From Vibrio taketomensis (GTDB lineage: Bacteria > Pseudomonadota > Gammaproteobacteria > Enterobacterales > Vibrionaceae), in contig NZ_AP019649.1 in NCBI RefSeq assembly GCF_009938165.1, positions 558,001 to 622,000 of the forward strand: a stretch of DNA of 64,000 bases, given 5' to 3'. The notes beneath the pieces were generated by a model, which saw nothing but the letters and a program-made list of their open reading frames with translations, had not been told where the DNA came from and did not search any database. How positions within the stretch are numbered: position 1 is the first letter of the stretch; every line of letters begins with the position of its first letter. This document shows positions 50,771 through 59,857 of this stretch, piece after piece. The translations under genes were made by a program, and so were the position numbers.

Positions 50771-51544
50771 GTGTTTGATACACATTGCCATTTAGATCTA
50801 TTGAGCGCCCGAGGTATCGGGGTCGAAGCGGCGGTTAAACAGGCTGAAAATTGTGGTGTGCAACATATTATTGTGCCTGGTATTGACGCTAGCAATTGGC
50901 CAACGATAGCGAATTACGCCCAAAAATACTCATCTGTGGAATGGGCCATCGGCATTCATCCAATGTTTGTAACGCAAGAGAGTCTAGCTGAGTTCGATTT
51001 GATGCAAGCCAAGCTGGAATCGGGTGCAGATTGTATCGCCATTGGTGAGTGCGGCTTAGATTTCTTCCACGGACGTGATAACCAAGCTCTACAAACCGAA
51101 GTTTTGATCGCACAGTTAAAATTGGCTCAACGGTTTGAATTACCAGTGCTATTACATGTGCGTAAAGCGCATCAAGAGTTAATTCAGCTCTTAAAGCAAT
51201 ACCCTTTATCTCGTGGTGGAATCGTGCACGGCTTTAGCGGTAGTTATGAGCAAGGAATGGATTTTGTGCGCTTAGGCTTTAGTTTGGGAATTGGTGGTAC
51301 GATTACTTATCAACGCGCGAATAAAACTCGCAACGCTGTTGCATGTTTACCTCTAGAGGCTCTCGTTTTAGAAACGGATGCACCTGATATGCCGCTTTTT
51401 GGCTATCAAGGTCAGCCCAATCAGCCTAAAATGGTTCGGGATGTTCTGGCTTGTTGCGTAACCCTAAGGCAAGAGTCAGAGCAAACGATTACGCAAAAAA
51501 TGACAGAAAACGCTACCAAACTGTTTAATTTGATAGGTCGCTGA
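50771..51544 (+). CDS. TatD-family metal-dependent hydrolase (YjjV-like)
   Basis: A 257-residue TatD-type nuclease or phosphohydrolase with a TIM-barrel fold. Start is GTG at 50771 with AAGGG eight bases upstream. Metal ligands are visible in FDTHCHLD (about 2-9), AIGECGLDF, LHVRKAH, VHGFSG and LETDAPDMP. The sequence is nearer to E. coli YjjV than to TatD itself. The true substrate is not known. Confidence 0.9.
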   Translation: MFDTHCHLDLLSARGIGVEAAVKQAENCGVQHIIVPGIDASNWPTIANYAQKYSSVEWAIGIHPMFVTQESLAEFDLMQAKLESGADCIAIGECGLDFFHGRDNQALQTEVLIAQLKLAQRFELPVLLHVRKAHQELIQLLKQYPLSRGGIVHGFSGSYEQGMDFVRLGFSLGIGGTITYQRANKTRNAVACLPLEALVLETDAPDMPLFGYQGQPNQPKMVRDVLACCVTLRQESEQTITQKMTENATKLFNLIGR

Positions 51545-51586
51545 GTGTGCTTTTTGTAAATTCAGCCAAGTTAAACGGTTGCGTTT

Positions 51587-51680
51587 TGTGATTCATGTCT
51601 CAATTGTTAATGTATAGTTCGTGCTGTGTGGTAAAAAGTGCGATATGGATACTACTTTTAATCCTTGCGATCAGTATAAT
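51587..51680 (+). promoter_or_regulatory. nupC promoter with CRP- and CytR-like sites
   Basis: A TATAAT at 51675-51680 predicts a start near 51687. TGTGA-TTCATG-TCTCA (51587-51602) matches CRP at 9 of 10 and centres near -93; a weaker CRP-like site (51639-51654) centres near -41. A CytR-like GTTGCGTT abuts the upstream site (51578-51585). This two-site spacing is that of CRP/CytR-controlled nucleoside promoters in E. coli. Confidence 0.5.
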
Positions 51681-51743
51681 CCACCGCGCTTTTGAGCTCC
51701 ATTTTGTAACACGCCAACAAATAACATAAGGAAGTCATAAACT

Positions 51744-52982
51744 ATGAGCCTGTTTATGAGTCTAGTCGGTATGGTAGTGCTTCTTGCAATTGCATATGCA
51801 TTCTCATCAAACCGCAAAGCTATTAACTTTAGAACCGTGGGTGGCGCATTTGCTATCCAATTTATCCTTGGTGCATTTGTACTTTATGTTCCTTGGGGTC
51901 GCGACCTACTAAACAGTTTCTCTCAAGGTGTATCAAACGTTATCAACTATGGTAACGATGGTATCGAGTTCCTATTTGGTAACCTAGTTAACTTCTCTGT
52001 AGAAGGCATTGGTTTTATCTTTGCGTTCAAAGTACTTCCAACACTGATTTTCTTCTCAGCGCTGATTTCAGTTCTGTACTACCTAGGCATTATGCAATGG
52101 GTTATTAAAATCCTTGGTGGTGGTCTACAAAAAGCTCTGGGCACTTCTCGTGCGGAATCTATGTCTGCTGCAGCAAACATTTTCGTAGGTCAAACAGAAG
52201 CACCTCTAGTGGTTCGTCCGTTTGTTCCTAAGATGACTCAGTCAGAACTATTCGCAGTAATGTGTGGTGGTCTAGCATCTGTAGCGGGTGGTGTACTAGC
52301 TGGTTACGCGTCAATGGGCGTGCCTCTAGAGTACCTAGTAGCAGCATCATTCATGGCAGCACCTGGTGGTCTTCTATTTGCTAAGATCCTAATGCCAGAA
52401 ACAGATACGCCAGAAGAAGACATTCAAGCGGCGATGGACGGTGGTGACGACAAACCAACTAACGTTATCGACGCAGCAGCAGGCGGCGCAGCAGCAGGTC
52501 TACAACTAGCACTAAACGTTGGTGCAATGCTAATCGCGTTCGTAGGTCTAATCGCGCTAATCAACGGTATGCTTGGTGGTATCGGTGAGTGGTTCGGTAT
52601 GCCGGATCTGACTCTACAACTTATCCTAGGTTACGTGTTCTCTCCACTAGCATTCCTAATCGGTGTGCCAATGGATGAAGCGATCACTGCTGGTTCATTT
52701 ATCGGTCAAAAACTGGTAATCAACGAATTCGTAGCGTACCTAAACTTCACGCCTGTAATGGCTGAGCTATCACCTAAGACTGTAGCGATTATCTCATTCG
52801 CTCTATGTGGTTTCGCGAACCTTTCATCTATCGCGATTCTACTAGGTGGTCTAGGTAGCCTAGCGCCAAACCGTCGTAGCGATATCGCTCGTATGGGTAT
52901 GAAAGCGGTTCTTGCTGGTACATTATCTAACCTAATGGCAGCAACAATTGCAGGCTTCTGTCTAAGCCTAACTGGCATGTAA
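51744..52982 (+). CDS. nupC: Concentrative nucleoside transporter NupC
   Basis: A sodium- or proton-coupled nucleoside importer of the CNT family. The 412-residue protein has eight or more membrane segments, with the substrate-binding [12 protein letters not shown] and [13 protein letters not shown] and [13 protein letters not shown] motifs. It is very like the structurally solved V. cholerae CNT. It precedes the deo operon, so imported nucleosides can go straight to phosphorolysis. TAAGGAAG precedes the ATG. Confidence 0.95.
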   Translation: MSLFMSLVGMVVLLAIAYAFSSNRKAINFRTVGGAFAIQFILGAFVLYVPWGRDLLNSFSQGVSNVINYGNDGIEFLFGNLVNFSVEGIGFIFAFKVLPTLIFFSALISVLYYLGIMQWVIKILGGGLQKALGTSRAESMSAAANIFVGQTEAPLVVRPFVPKMTQSELFAVMCGGLASVAGGVLAGYASMGVPLEYLVAASFMAAPGGLLFAKILMPETDTPEEDIQAAMDGGDDKPTNVIDAAAGGAAAGLQLALNVGAMLIAFVGLIALINGMLGGIGEWFGMPDLTLQLILGYVFSPLAFLIGVPMDEAITAGSFIGQKLVINEFVAYLNFTPVMAELSPKTVAIISFALCGFANLSSIAILLGGLGSLAPNRRSDIARMGMKAVLAGTLSNLMAATIAGFCLSLTGM

Positions 52983-53023
52983 TTCGAGCCCGTTTATATA
53001 GACGCAATTGTTATGATTAAATT

Positions 53024-53057
53024 ATGCCCTGTAGCTTGATGCTACGGGGCATTTTTT
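53024..53057 (+). terminator. Terminator downstream of nupC
   Basis: ATGCCCTGTAGC (53024-53035) and GCTACGGGGCAT (53041-53052) pair with one wobble around TTGAT, then six T. Confidence 0.9.
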
Positions 53058-53475
53058 GTATTTACTCGGTGAATTCACCAGTAAAAATTTTGAGATACAA
53101 ACCGTTTGCGCTCTATTTGTTACTACAGTTTTATGAGGTTTCTTTATAAGGTAGCGAACGTTGATTAACCTGAAGCTATTTATTGCTGTTCAAGTTAACA
53201 ATAAAGGTTTACCTTTGAGTAAATGAGTTACTCAAATCCGCATAGAGAATAAGCCTTGCTTAGTTTTCTGTGCGTTTAAAGACACCGCAATCGAAGATTG
53301 TTGTGCCATAGGCCAAATTGGTACTGTGCGGTGACAAGGAAAGCAATTGGGGCAAATTCGCTATTTGCCACCGAGTCTTCAAGGAACCAAGTCCGTTCAT
53401 CAATCACTGTTTCTCTGCCTATACTCACAGAGCATAAGAAACAGTCATATTTTTGAATATTGATCGGAGATAGAA
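53058..53475 (+). promoter_or_regulatory. Control region of the deo operon with two palindromes
   Basis: This gap before deoC holds no clear gene. GGTGAATTCACC (53068-53079) is a perfect 12-bp palindrome with TTTAC and GTAAA arms just outside (53061-53085). TTTGAGTAA (53214-53222) and TTACTCAAA (53228-53236) are nine-base inverted arms around ATGAG. TATACT at 53420-53425 may be the deoC -10. Either palindrome could bind a DeoR- or CytR-type repressor; neither is proven. Confidence 0.4.
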
Positions 53476-54255
53476 ATGAGCGATTTAAAAGCAGCAGCGT
53501 TACGTGCACTTCAACTTATGGACCTAACGACGCTTAATGACGACGACACAGATGCGAAAGTAATTTCACTTTGTCATGATGCGAAAACAGCAGTAGGCAA
53601 CACAGCTGCGATCTGTATTTACCCTCGCTTTATTCCTATTGCTAAGAAGACACTACGTGAACAAGGTACGCCAGAAGTACGTATTGCGACGGTAACTAAC
53701 TTCCCTCACGGTAACGATGATATCGAAATCGCAGTAGCGGAAACGAAAGCTGCAGTCGCATACGGTGCAGACGAAGTAGACGTGGTATTCCCATACCGTG
53801 CACTGATTGCTGGTAACGAAGAAGTAGGTTTTGAACTAGTTAAGCAATGTAAAGCGGCTTGTGGCGATAGCGTACTGCTAAAAGTTATCATCGAAACTGG
53901 TGAGCTAAAAGAAGAAGCACTGATCAAGAAAGCATCGCAAATCTGTATCGAAGCAGGTGCTGACTTTATCAAAACTTCAACTGGTAAAGTGCCAGTAAAC
54001 GCAACACCAGAATACGCACGTATGATGCTAGAAGTGATTCGCGATATGAACGTTGCTGAAACGGTTGGTTTCAAACCAGCAGGTGGCGTGCGTACTGCAG
54101 AAGATGCACAAGCATACCTAGCAATGGCTGATGAAATTCTTGGTGATAACTGGGTTGATGCTCGTCACTACCGTTTCGGTGCGTCAAGCCTGTTAACTAA
54201 CCTGCTTAATACATTAGAAGTGACAGACGAAAAAGCGGATCCAGCTGCTTACTAA
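53476..54255 (+). CDS. deoC: Deoxyribose-phosphate aldolase DeoC
   Basis: Class I aldolase that splits 2-deoxyribose 5-phosphate into acetaldehyde and glyceraldehyde 3-phosphate. The 259-residue product has the Schiff-base Lys166 in FIKTSTGK, the assisting Asp102 in DEVDVVF and Lys136 in [18 protein letters not shown] lies before the ATG. First gene of deoC-deoA-deoB-deoD; an ERIC element begins at the base after its stop codon. Confidence 0.97.
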   Translation: MSDLKAAALRALQLMDLTTLNDDDTDAKVISLCHDAKTAVGNTAAICIYPRFIPIAKKTLREQGTPEVRIATVTNFPHGNDDIEIAVAETKAAVAYGADEVDVVFPYRALIAGNEEVGFELVKQCKAACGDSVLLKVIIETGELKEEALIKKASQICIEAGADFIKTSTGKVPVNATPEYARMMLEVIRDMNVAETVGFKPAGGVRTAEDAQAYLAMADEILGDNWVDARHYRFGASSLLTNLLNTLEVTDEKADPAAY

Positions 54256-54381
54256 TATCTTCGTCATATTAGAAGCTGCAACGTCGTTTGCTGCATAAAT
54301 TATCTCTAATCACATAGTTATCTATGCTCATAGAGCTAATTTACTGGCAGCCTAGTTGCAGCTCCAACTATTTAGAAGATA
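54256..54381. repeat. ERIC element between deoC and deoA
   Basis: A 126-bp imperfect palindrome filling most of the deoC-deoA gap. Its ends (TATCTTCGTCATATTAGAAG and TATTTAGAAGATA) and internal GCTGCAAC...GTTGCAGC arms correspond in order to the ERIC/IRU consensus (TCGTCATACTTCAAG-TTGCAG ... CTGCAAC ... TATTTAGAGTATA), and the length is the canonical 126-127. Inner stems CATAG-TTAT-CTATG and TCTATG-CT-CATAGA would fold in the operon mRNA. The consensus is recalled from knowledge, not searched. Confidence 0.8.
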
Positions 54382-54481
54382 GCGTAGAAATTTAGTCTGT
54401 TTGATGAAGTGGTGCTAGTCACCGCTTCAATCTCTACCTCTTTACCTTACAACCTTACTCACTGGAGTTTGGGAGGCACTA

Positions 54482-55810
54482 ATGTATTTACCTCAAGAGA
54501 TCATTCGTAAAAAGCGTGACGGCGAAGTACTGACCGCTGACGAAATCAACTTCTTTATTCAAGGTGTTGCCAACGACACTGTATCTGAAGGTCAAATCGC
54601 AGCATTCGCGATGACGATTTTCTTCAACGAGATGACCATGGATGAGCGAATTGCCCTAACGTGTGCGATGCGCGATTCTGGCATGGTGATCGATTGGAGC
54701 CATATGAATTTCGGTGGCCCGATTGTTGATAAACATTCAACTGGTGGTGTAGGTGACGTTACTTCACTGATGCTTGGCCCAATGGTGGCGGCATGTGGTG
54801 GCTTTGTACCAATGATTTCTGGCCGTGGTTTAGGCCACACTGGCGGTACACTCGATAAACTGGAAGCGATTCCAGGTTACAATATAACCCCAACCAATGA
54901 TGTGTTTGGTCAAGTGACCAAAGAGGCGGGCGTCGCAATCATCGGTCAAACTGGCGACTTAGCGCCAGCTGATAAACGTGTATACGCGACTCGTGATATC
55001 ACAGCTACCGTAGACAACATCTCGTTGATCACCGCATCAATTCTATCTAAAAAACTGGCAGCTGGTCTTGAATCGCTCGTGATGGATGTAAAAGTAGGCT
55101 CTGGCGCATTTATGCCGACTTACGAAGCATCTGAAGAGCTTGCGAAATCTATTGTAGCGGTAGCGAATGGTGCTGGTACGAAGACGACAGCCATCCTTAC
55201 TGATATGAACCAAGTGTTAGCATCTTCAGCGGGTAACGCAGTAGAAGTGCGCGAAGCGGTACGCTTTCTAACGGGCGAATACCGTAACCCTCGCTTACTT
55301 GAAGTCACCCTAGCCTCATGTGCTGAGATGCTAGTATTGGGCAAACTTGCTCAAGATACTGAAGAAGCGAACGCGAAGTTGATGGAAGTGCTAGACAACG
55401 GTAAAGCGGCACAATGTTTCGGTAAAATGGTTGCTGGCCTTGGTGGCCCTGCTGATTTCGTTGAGAACTACGACAATTACCTAGAAAAAGCGGAAATCAT
55501 CAAGCCAGTCTTTGCCGAAGAAAGTGGCGTGGTATCAGCAATGGATACTCGTGCAATTGGTATGGCTGTCGTGGCAATGGGCGGTGGTCGTCGCGTCGCA
55601 ACTGACGTTATCGATTATGCGGTAGGTTTTGATGGTTTTATTCGCCTTGGTGAAGTTGCCGATGAAACCAAACCATTAGCCGTGATTCATGCGCGCAATG
55701 AACAACAATGGCAAGACGCTGCAACAGCGCTGCGTAAAGCGATGACTATTGGTGGTGAGTACACACCTACACCTAATGTGTACTGCCAAATTCGCGCTGA
55801 AGACATTTAA
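54482..55810 (+). CDS. deoA: Thymidine phosphorylase DeoA
   Basis: DeoA phosphorolyses thymidine and deoxyuridine to the base and deoxyribose 1-phosphate. The 442-residue protein has the glycosyltransferase family 3 fold with [15 protein letters not shown] (about 84-98), the phosphate-binding region, and [20 protein letters not shown] (about 117-136), the pyrimidine phosphorylase signature. GGGAGG is the ribosome site. Confidence 0.97.
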   Translation: MYLPQEIIRKKRDGEVLTADEINFFIQGVANDTVSEGQIAAFAMTIFFNEMTMDERIALTCAMRDSGMVIDWSHMNFGGPIVDKHSTGGVGDVTSLMLGPMVAACGGFVPMISGRGLGHTGGTLDKLEAIPGYNITPTNDVFGQVTKEAGVAIIGQTGDLAPADKRVYATRDITATVDNISLITASILSKKLAAGLESLVMDVKVGSGAFMPTYEASEELAKSIVAVANGAGTKTTAILTDMNQVLASSAGNAVEVREAVRFLTGEYRNPRLLEVTLASCAEMLVLGKLAQDTEEANAKLMEVLDNGKAAQCFGKMVAGLGGPADFVENYDNYLEKAEIIKPVFAEESGVVSAMDTRAIGMAVVAMGGGRRVATDVIDYAVGFDGFIRLGEVADETKPLAVIHARNEQQWQDAATALRKAMTIGGEYTPTPNVYCQIRAEDI

Positions 55811-55866
55811 TTTTAACAAGGCCTGCTTACAGTGATAATCAACCAAGTGGGCCTGAGGAATAAGTA

Positions 55867-57090
55867 ATGAAAAGAGCATTTATTTTAGTCCTAGATTCAT
55901 TTGGTATTGGTGCAACAGCAGATGCTGATAAGTTTGGCGATGTCGGTTCAGATACGCTAGGCCACATCGCGGATCAGTGTGAGCAAGGTTTAGCGAATAA
56001 CGATAAGCGTAGCGGTAAGCTATCACTACCAAATCTGTCTAAACTCGGTTTGGCGATGGCGCATAAAGAGTCAACTGGTCGCACAGCGCCGGGTCTTGAC
56101 CTTGATGCGGAAATCATCGGTGCTTACGGCCATGCAGCAGAGCTATCTTCAGGTAAAGATACCCCATCTGGTCACTGGGAAATTGCAGGTGTGCCGGTAT
56201 TGTTTGAATGGGGCTACTTCACTGATAAAGCCAATAGCTTCCCGAAAGAGCTGACCGATCGCATTTTAGCGCGCGCAGGTCTGGACGGTTTCCTTGGTAA
56301 CTGTCACGCATCAGGTACACAAGTGCTGGATGATCTTGGTGAAGAGCACATGAAAACGGGCTTGCCGATTTTCTATACTTCAGCGGACTCAGTATTCCAA
56401 ATTGCCTGTCATGAAGAGACGTTTGGTTTAGATCGACTATTAGAACTTTGCCAAATCGCCCGTGAAGAGCTTGAAGATTACAACATTGGCCGTGTCATTG
56501 CGCGTCCATTTATCGGCCCTGGTAAAGGTCAATTTGAGCGTACTGGTAACCGCCGCGATCTTTCAGTAGAGCCGCCTGCAGCGACAGTACTGCAAAAACT
56601 TGCTGATGAAAAACAAGGTGAAGTGGTATCAATCGGTAAGATTGCTGATATCTACGCCAACTGCGGTATTACTAAGAAAGTAAAAGCGACGGGTATTCCT
56701 GCGCTATTTGAAGCTACGCTTGAGCAGATCAAAGCGGCAGGTGACAACACTATCGTTTTCACTAACTTTGTTGATTTTGACTCAGCTTACGGTCACCGTC
56801 GCGATGTTGCTGGTTATGCAGCTGCGCTTGAGTACTTCGATGGTCGTATCAACGAAGTGATCGAACTAATGCAAGAAGATGATATTTTGATTCTGACTGC
56901 TGACCACGGTTGTGATCCAACATGGCAAGGTACTGACCACACGCGTGAACACATTCCTGTTTTGGTTTACGGTCAAAAAGTACCGGCGGGTTCACTTGGT
57001 CGTCGCGAGACTTTCGCTGATATTGGTCAAACACTTGCAGAGTACTTTGGCACATCGCCAATGGAATACGGCAAGAACTTTTATAAATAA
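55867..57090 (+). CDS. deoB: Phosphopentomutase DeoB
   Basis: DeoB interconverts (deoxy)ribose 1- and 5-phosphates, linking DeoA and DeoD to DeoC. The 407-residue protein belongs to the alkaline phosphatase superfamily: [21 protein letters not shown] at the N-terminus carries metal ligands and [19 protein letters not shown] near the C-terminus the second set; KDTPSGHWE includes the phosphorylated Thr. An imperfect hairpin (55819-55854) precedes it. Confidence 0.97.
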   Translation: MKRAFILVLDSFGIGATADADKFGDVGSDTLGHIADQCEQGLANNDKRSGKLSLPNLSKLGLAMAHKESTGRTAPGLDLDAEIIGAYGHAAELSSGKDTPSGHWEIAGVPVLFEWGYFTDKANSFPKELTDRILARAGLDGFLGNCHASGTQVLDDLGEEHMKTGLPIFYTSADSVFQIACHEETFGLDRLLELCQIAREELEDYNIGRVIARPFIGPGKGQFERTGNRRDLSVEPPAATVLQKLADEKQGEVVSIGKIADIYANCGITKKVKATGIPALFEATLEQIKAAGDNTIVFTNFVDFDSAYGHRRDVAGYAAALEYFDGRINEVIELMQEDDILILTADHGCDPTWQGTDHTREHIPVLVYGQKVPAGSLGRRETFADIGQTLAEYFGTSPMEYGKNFYK

Positions 57091-57096
57091 TTAACT

Positions 57097-57122
57097 GGCG
57101 TCAATGCCGTTCAATTGACGCC
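57097..57122 (+). promoter_or_regulatory. Intra-operon hairpin between deoB and deoD
   Basis: GGCGTCAA (57097-57104) and TTGACGCC (57115-57122) form a perfect eight-pair stem, followed by TTTCTTCT and then the deoD ribosome site. It could set the relative amount of deoD mRNA as a partial terminator or processing site. Confidence 0.55.
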
Positions 57123-57150
57123 TTTCTTCTATATAGAAAAGGAAAACACG

Positions 57151-57870
57151 ATGGCAACTCCACATATTAATGCTGAAATGGGTGCGTTTGCAGACGTAGT
57201 ACTAATGCCGGGTGACCCGCTACGTGCTAAATACATTGCTGAAACCTTCCTAGAAGACGTAGTTCAAGTATGTGATGTCCGTAACATGTTTGGTTACACA
57301 GGTACGTACAAAGGTCGTAAGATCTCTGTAATGGGCCACGGTATGGGCATTCCTTCTTGCTCTATCTACGTAACTGAACTGATCAAAGACTTCGGCGTGA
57401 AGAAAGTGATTCGCGTAGGCAGCTGTGGTGCTGTTAACGAAGACATCAAAGTTCGCGACGTTGTGATCGGTATGGGTGCGTGTACAGACTCGAAAGTAAA
57501 CCGTATTCGTTTCAAAGGTCATGACTTTGCTGCTATCGCAGACTACAAAATGGTTCGTGCAGCAGAAGAAGCAGCAAAAGCTCGTGGCATCGATGTGAAA
57601 GTCGGCAACCTATTCTCAGCTGAGCTTTTCTACACGCCAGATCCAGAAATGTTCGACGTAATGGACAAATACGGCATCGTTGGTGTTGAGATGGAAGCAG
57701 CAGGTATCTACGGCGTTGCAGCAGAGTACGGTGCTAAAGCTCTAACTATCTGTACTGTTTCTGACCACATCAAGACTGGTGAACAAACCACTTCAGAAGA
57801 GCGTCAAAACACGTTCAACGATATGATGCTAATCGCACTAGATTCAGTTCTACTAGGTGATGAAGAGTAA
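57151..57870 (+). CDS. deoD: Purine-nucleoside phosphorylase DeoD
   Basis: Trimeric-type (hexameric) purine nucleoside phosphorylase acting on purine ribo- and deoxyribonucleosides. The ATG at 57151, eight bases after AAGGA, gives 239 residues beginning [13 protein letters not shown], the family N-terminus; upstream frame is part of the leader. Phosphate-binding [24 protein letters not shown] (substrate ribose site) and TVSDH are conserved. Last deo gene, ending at a terminator. Confidence 0.97.
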   Translation: MATPHINAEMGAFADVVLMPGDPLRAKYIAETFLEDVVQVCDVRNMFGYTGTYKGRKISVMGHGMGIPSCSIYVTELIKDFGVKKVIRVGSCGAVNEDIKVRDVVIGMGACTDSKVNRIRFKGHDFAAIADYKMVRAAEEAAKARGIDVKVGNLFSAELFYTPDPEMFDVMDKYGIVGVEMEAAGIYGVAAEYGAKALTICTVSDHIKTGEQTTSEERQNTFNDMMLIALDSVLLGDEE

Positions 57871-57954
57871 TCATTGATTAAAGCGCAGTGCTTAAAGAGG
57901 TGAGAGGCGAGAGCGCTTCGCTTTGAGAGTTCATAGCGCTTGAATTGGTATTTG

Positions 57955-57986
57955 AAAGGGTTGGCTTAATCGCCAGCCCTTTTTTA
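57955..57986 (+). terminator. Terminator of the deo operon
   Basis: AAAGGGTTGGC (57955-57965) and GCCAGCCCTTT (57972-57982) pair with one wobble around TTAATC, followed by a T tract. Confidence 0.85.
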
Positions 57987-58026
57987 TATCTATCATACTA
58001 ATCTCGAATTTCAGTTCTCAACGCAT

Positions 58027-58048
58027 AAAAAAACCGGCTTGCGCCGGC
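58027..58048 (-). terminator. Terminator of ytjB
   Basis: On the minus strand CCGGC-GCAA-GCCGG forms a compact stem followed by seven T. Confidence 0.8.
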
Positions 58049-58054
58049 TCTTTA

Positions 58055-58660
58055 TCAATTCATTTCTTTTAGTAATAGGTTTTCGCCTTTGGTTTTTGGC
58101 TTACGGCGAATAATAAACGCCAGTAGAAAACCAGAAATAAAAGCGACGGCAATCATTGCGTACATGTAGCGATCACTTTTACGGTAGTAGTGATCAGAAA
58201 ATGCAGTAAGTTTACCGGTCTCAAACGTCATACGAATAAAACCGACAATAGTATTGTCATGCAAAATTGGCTCAACCAACTGCTGGCGACCAATTCGGGC
58301 GGTTTCTAGTGGTGTATCTAAACCAAGGATCTCACGCACAGACTTCGCTTTATCACTCGACGCAAGGCGAATGCCTTCCGCATCGTAAATGGTGGCATCA
58401 AACACCAAGTTGTCTTTTGACAATTGGTTGGTTAGGTTAAGCAAACGCTCTTGATCTGCATCTGCAATCATCGAGCCTGCTGATAATGATGCTTGAGAAA
58501 TCAGAACCTTGGTTAATGTTTCCAGCTGGTTGGCTTGGATTTGTTCATTACCCTTGGTAATTTTGACACTGTTGATTGCAATCGTGATCCCGCTAGCGAG
58601 TAAGAACAGGATTGCCAGTGCGCGCATTGCCATGCGAAATGAAAACAAAGAAGAGTCCAT
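58055..58660 (-). CDS. ytjB: YtjB/Smp-family membrane protein
   Basis: A 201-residue protein with an N-terminal membrane segment (about 10-30), a periplasmic domain with ATIYDAEGIRLASSD, and a second membrane segment near 166-184, ending in a basic tail. This topology and its divergent pairing with serB match E. coli YtjB (Smp); related proteins are named AhpA. The periplasmic part resembles small sensor domains. Function unresolved. Confidence 0.82.
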   Translation of the reverse strand: MDSSLFSFRMAMRALAILFLLASGITIAINSVKITKGNEQIQANQLETLTKVLISQASLSAGSMIADADQERLLNLTNQLSKDNLVFDATIYDAEGIRLASSDKAKSVREILGLDTPLETARIGRQQLVEPILHDNTIVGFIRMTFETGKLTAFSDHYYRKSDRYMYAMIAVAFISGFLLAFIIRRKPKTKGENLLLKEMN

Positions 58661-58812
58661 GTATTACCTTCCAAACCCACTACTATTGTTTTTTTATAGT
58701 AGAGAAAAATGGGCAAAATTCTAAAATTATCGCGTACATTGCGCATATTGAGACTTGCGCTAACAAATTGCAATAGGGTAACTTGGTAGCGCATAGAATA
58801 GGATTATTTTAC

Positions 58813-59793
58813 ATGGAAAAGGTAAATACATTAGCGATAAAGCGTCACACTACGCTATTAAATCGCCTCCCAGAAACCCAAACCTCAACCAACTTTGATC
58901 GTAAAAAAGCGGGTTGGATTGTGTTTGGTGAGTTTTTAAGCCCCTCTCAATTTGAAGATATCGATTTTTTTACCGGTGAGTTCAACCCAATTGTCGATGT
59001 GTGGAAAGTAGGCCGTTACGAAGTTGCCCTGATGGCCGGTCATCTCACCAGTGAATTAGAAGAAATTTTACAAGCCTTAGAGTTAGATTATGCACCGCTG
59101 CGTGAATTTCCTGAGCTAACTAAACCAGGATTGATTGTATTTGATATGGACTCGACGGCGATTCAAATTGAGTGCATTGATGAAATTGCTAAACTTGCGG
59201 GTGTTGGTGATGAAGTTTCAGAAGTGACCGAGCGTGCGATGCAAGGTGAACTTGATTTTGAGCAGAGCTTGCGTCAGCGTGTTGGTAAGTTGGCGGGCGC
59301 TCCTGAGTCAATTCTTGAGCAAGTTCGTCAATCGCTGCCATTAATGCCCGATTTACCTGAATTGATTGCAACGCTACAACAGTTCGGTTGGAAGACTGCG
59401 ATTGCCTCAGGTGGATTTACTTACTTCTCTGATCATCTAAAGCAGATGCTGAATCTTGACCATGCCCAGTCGAACCAATTGGAAATTATCGACGGTAAAC
59501 TTACCGGTAACGTCTTGGGTGAGGTTGTGAGCGCACAAACCAAAGCTGACATACTGCTGCAACTGGCCGAGCAATATGATGTTGAGCCACATAACACCGT
59601 GGCGGTGGGTGATGGTGCCAATGATTTAGTGATGATGGGGGTTGCAGGGCTAGGTATTGCTTATCATGCTAAGCCAAAGGTAGAACAACTTGCCCAAACT
59701 TCAGTTCGCTATGTGGGGTTAGGTGGCGTGTTATGTATTTTGTCTGCTCAGCTCTTAAAGCAGCAAAAAGTCAGTTTCAAACCATTGCCATAG
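58813..59793 (+). CDS. serB: Phosphoserine phosphatase SerB
   Basis: Last step of serine synthesis: phosphoserine to serine. Start at the ATG at 58813 gives 326 residues; a TTG at 58783 is in frame but poorer. An N-terminal ACT-like region (to about 100) precedes the HAD phosphatase with FDMDST (nucleophile Asp111), ASGGFTYF and VGDGANDLVMM. Divergent from ytjB, as in E. coli. Confidence 0.96.
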   Translation: MEKVNTLAIKRHTTLLNRLPETQTSTNFDRKKAGWIVFGEFLSPSQFEDIDFFTGEFNPIVDVWKVGRYEVALMAGHLTSELEEILQALELDYAPLREFPELTKPGLIVFDMDSTAIQIECIDEIAKLAGVGDEVSEVTERAMQGELDFEQSLRQRVGKLAGAPESILEQVRQSLPLMPDLPELIATLQQFGWKTAIASGGFTYFSDHLKQMLNLDHAQSNQLEIIDGKLTGNVLGEVVSAQTKADILLQLAEQYDVEPHNTVAVGDGANDLVMMGVAGLGIAYHAKPKVEQLAQTSVRYVGLGGVLCILSAQLLKQQKVSFKPLP

Positions 59794-59807
59794 ATAATCC
59801 TAAATTG

Positions 59808-59833
59808 AAAAAGCGAGCCAAGGCTCGCTTTTT
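59808..59833. terminator. Bidirectional terminator between serB and plzC
   Basis: AAAAAGCGAGCC (59808-59819) and GGCTCGCTTTTT (59822-59833) form a long perfect stem with A and T tracts on either side. Confidence 0.9.
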
Positions 59834-59857
59834 CGTGGGTTAGGTTCGTTATGGGAT

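Noticed and set aside
53276..53509. 77-residue minus-strand frame before deoC
   Set aside because: Starts inside deoC antisense and has no family resemblance or ribosome site; the gap is better read as a control region.
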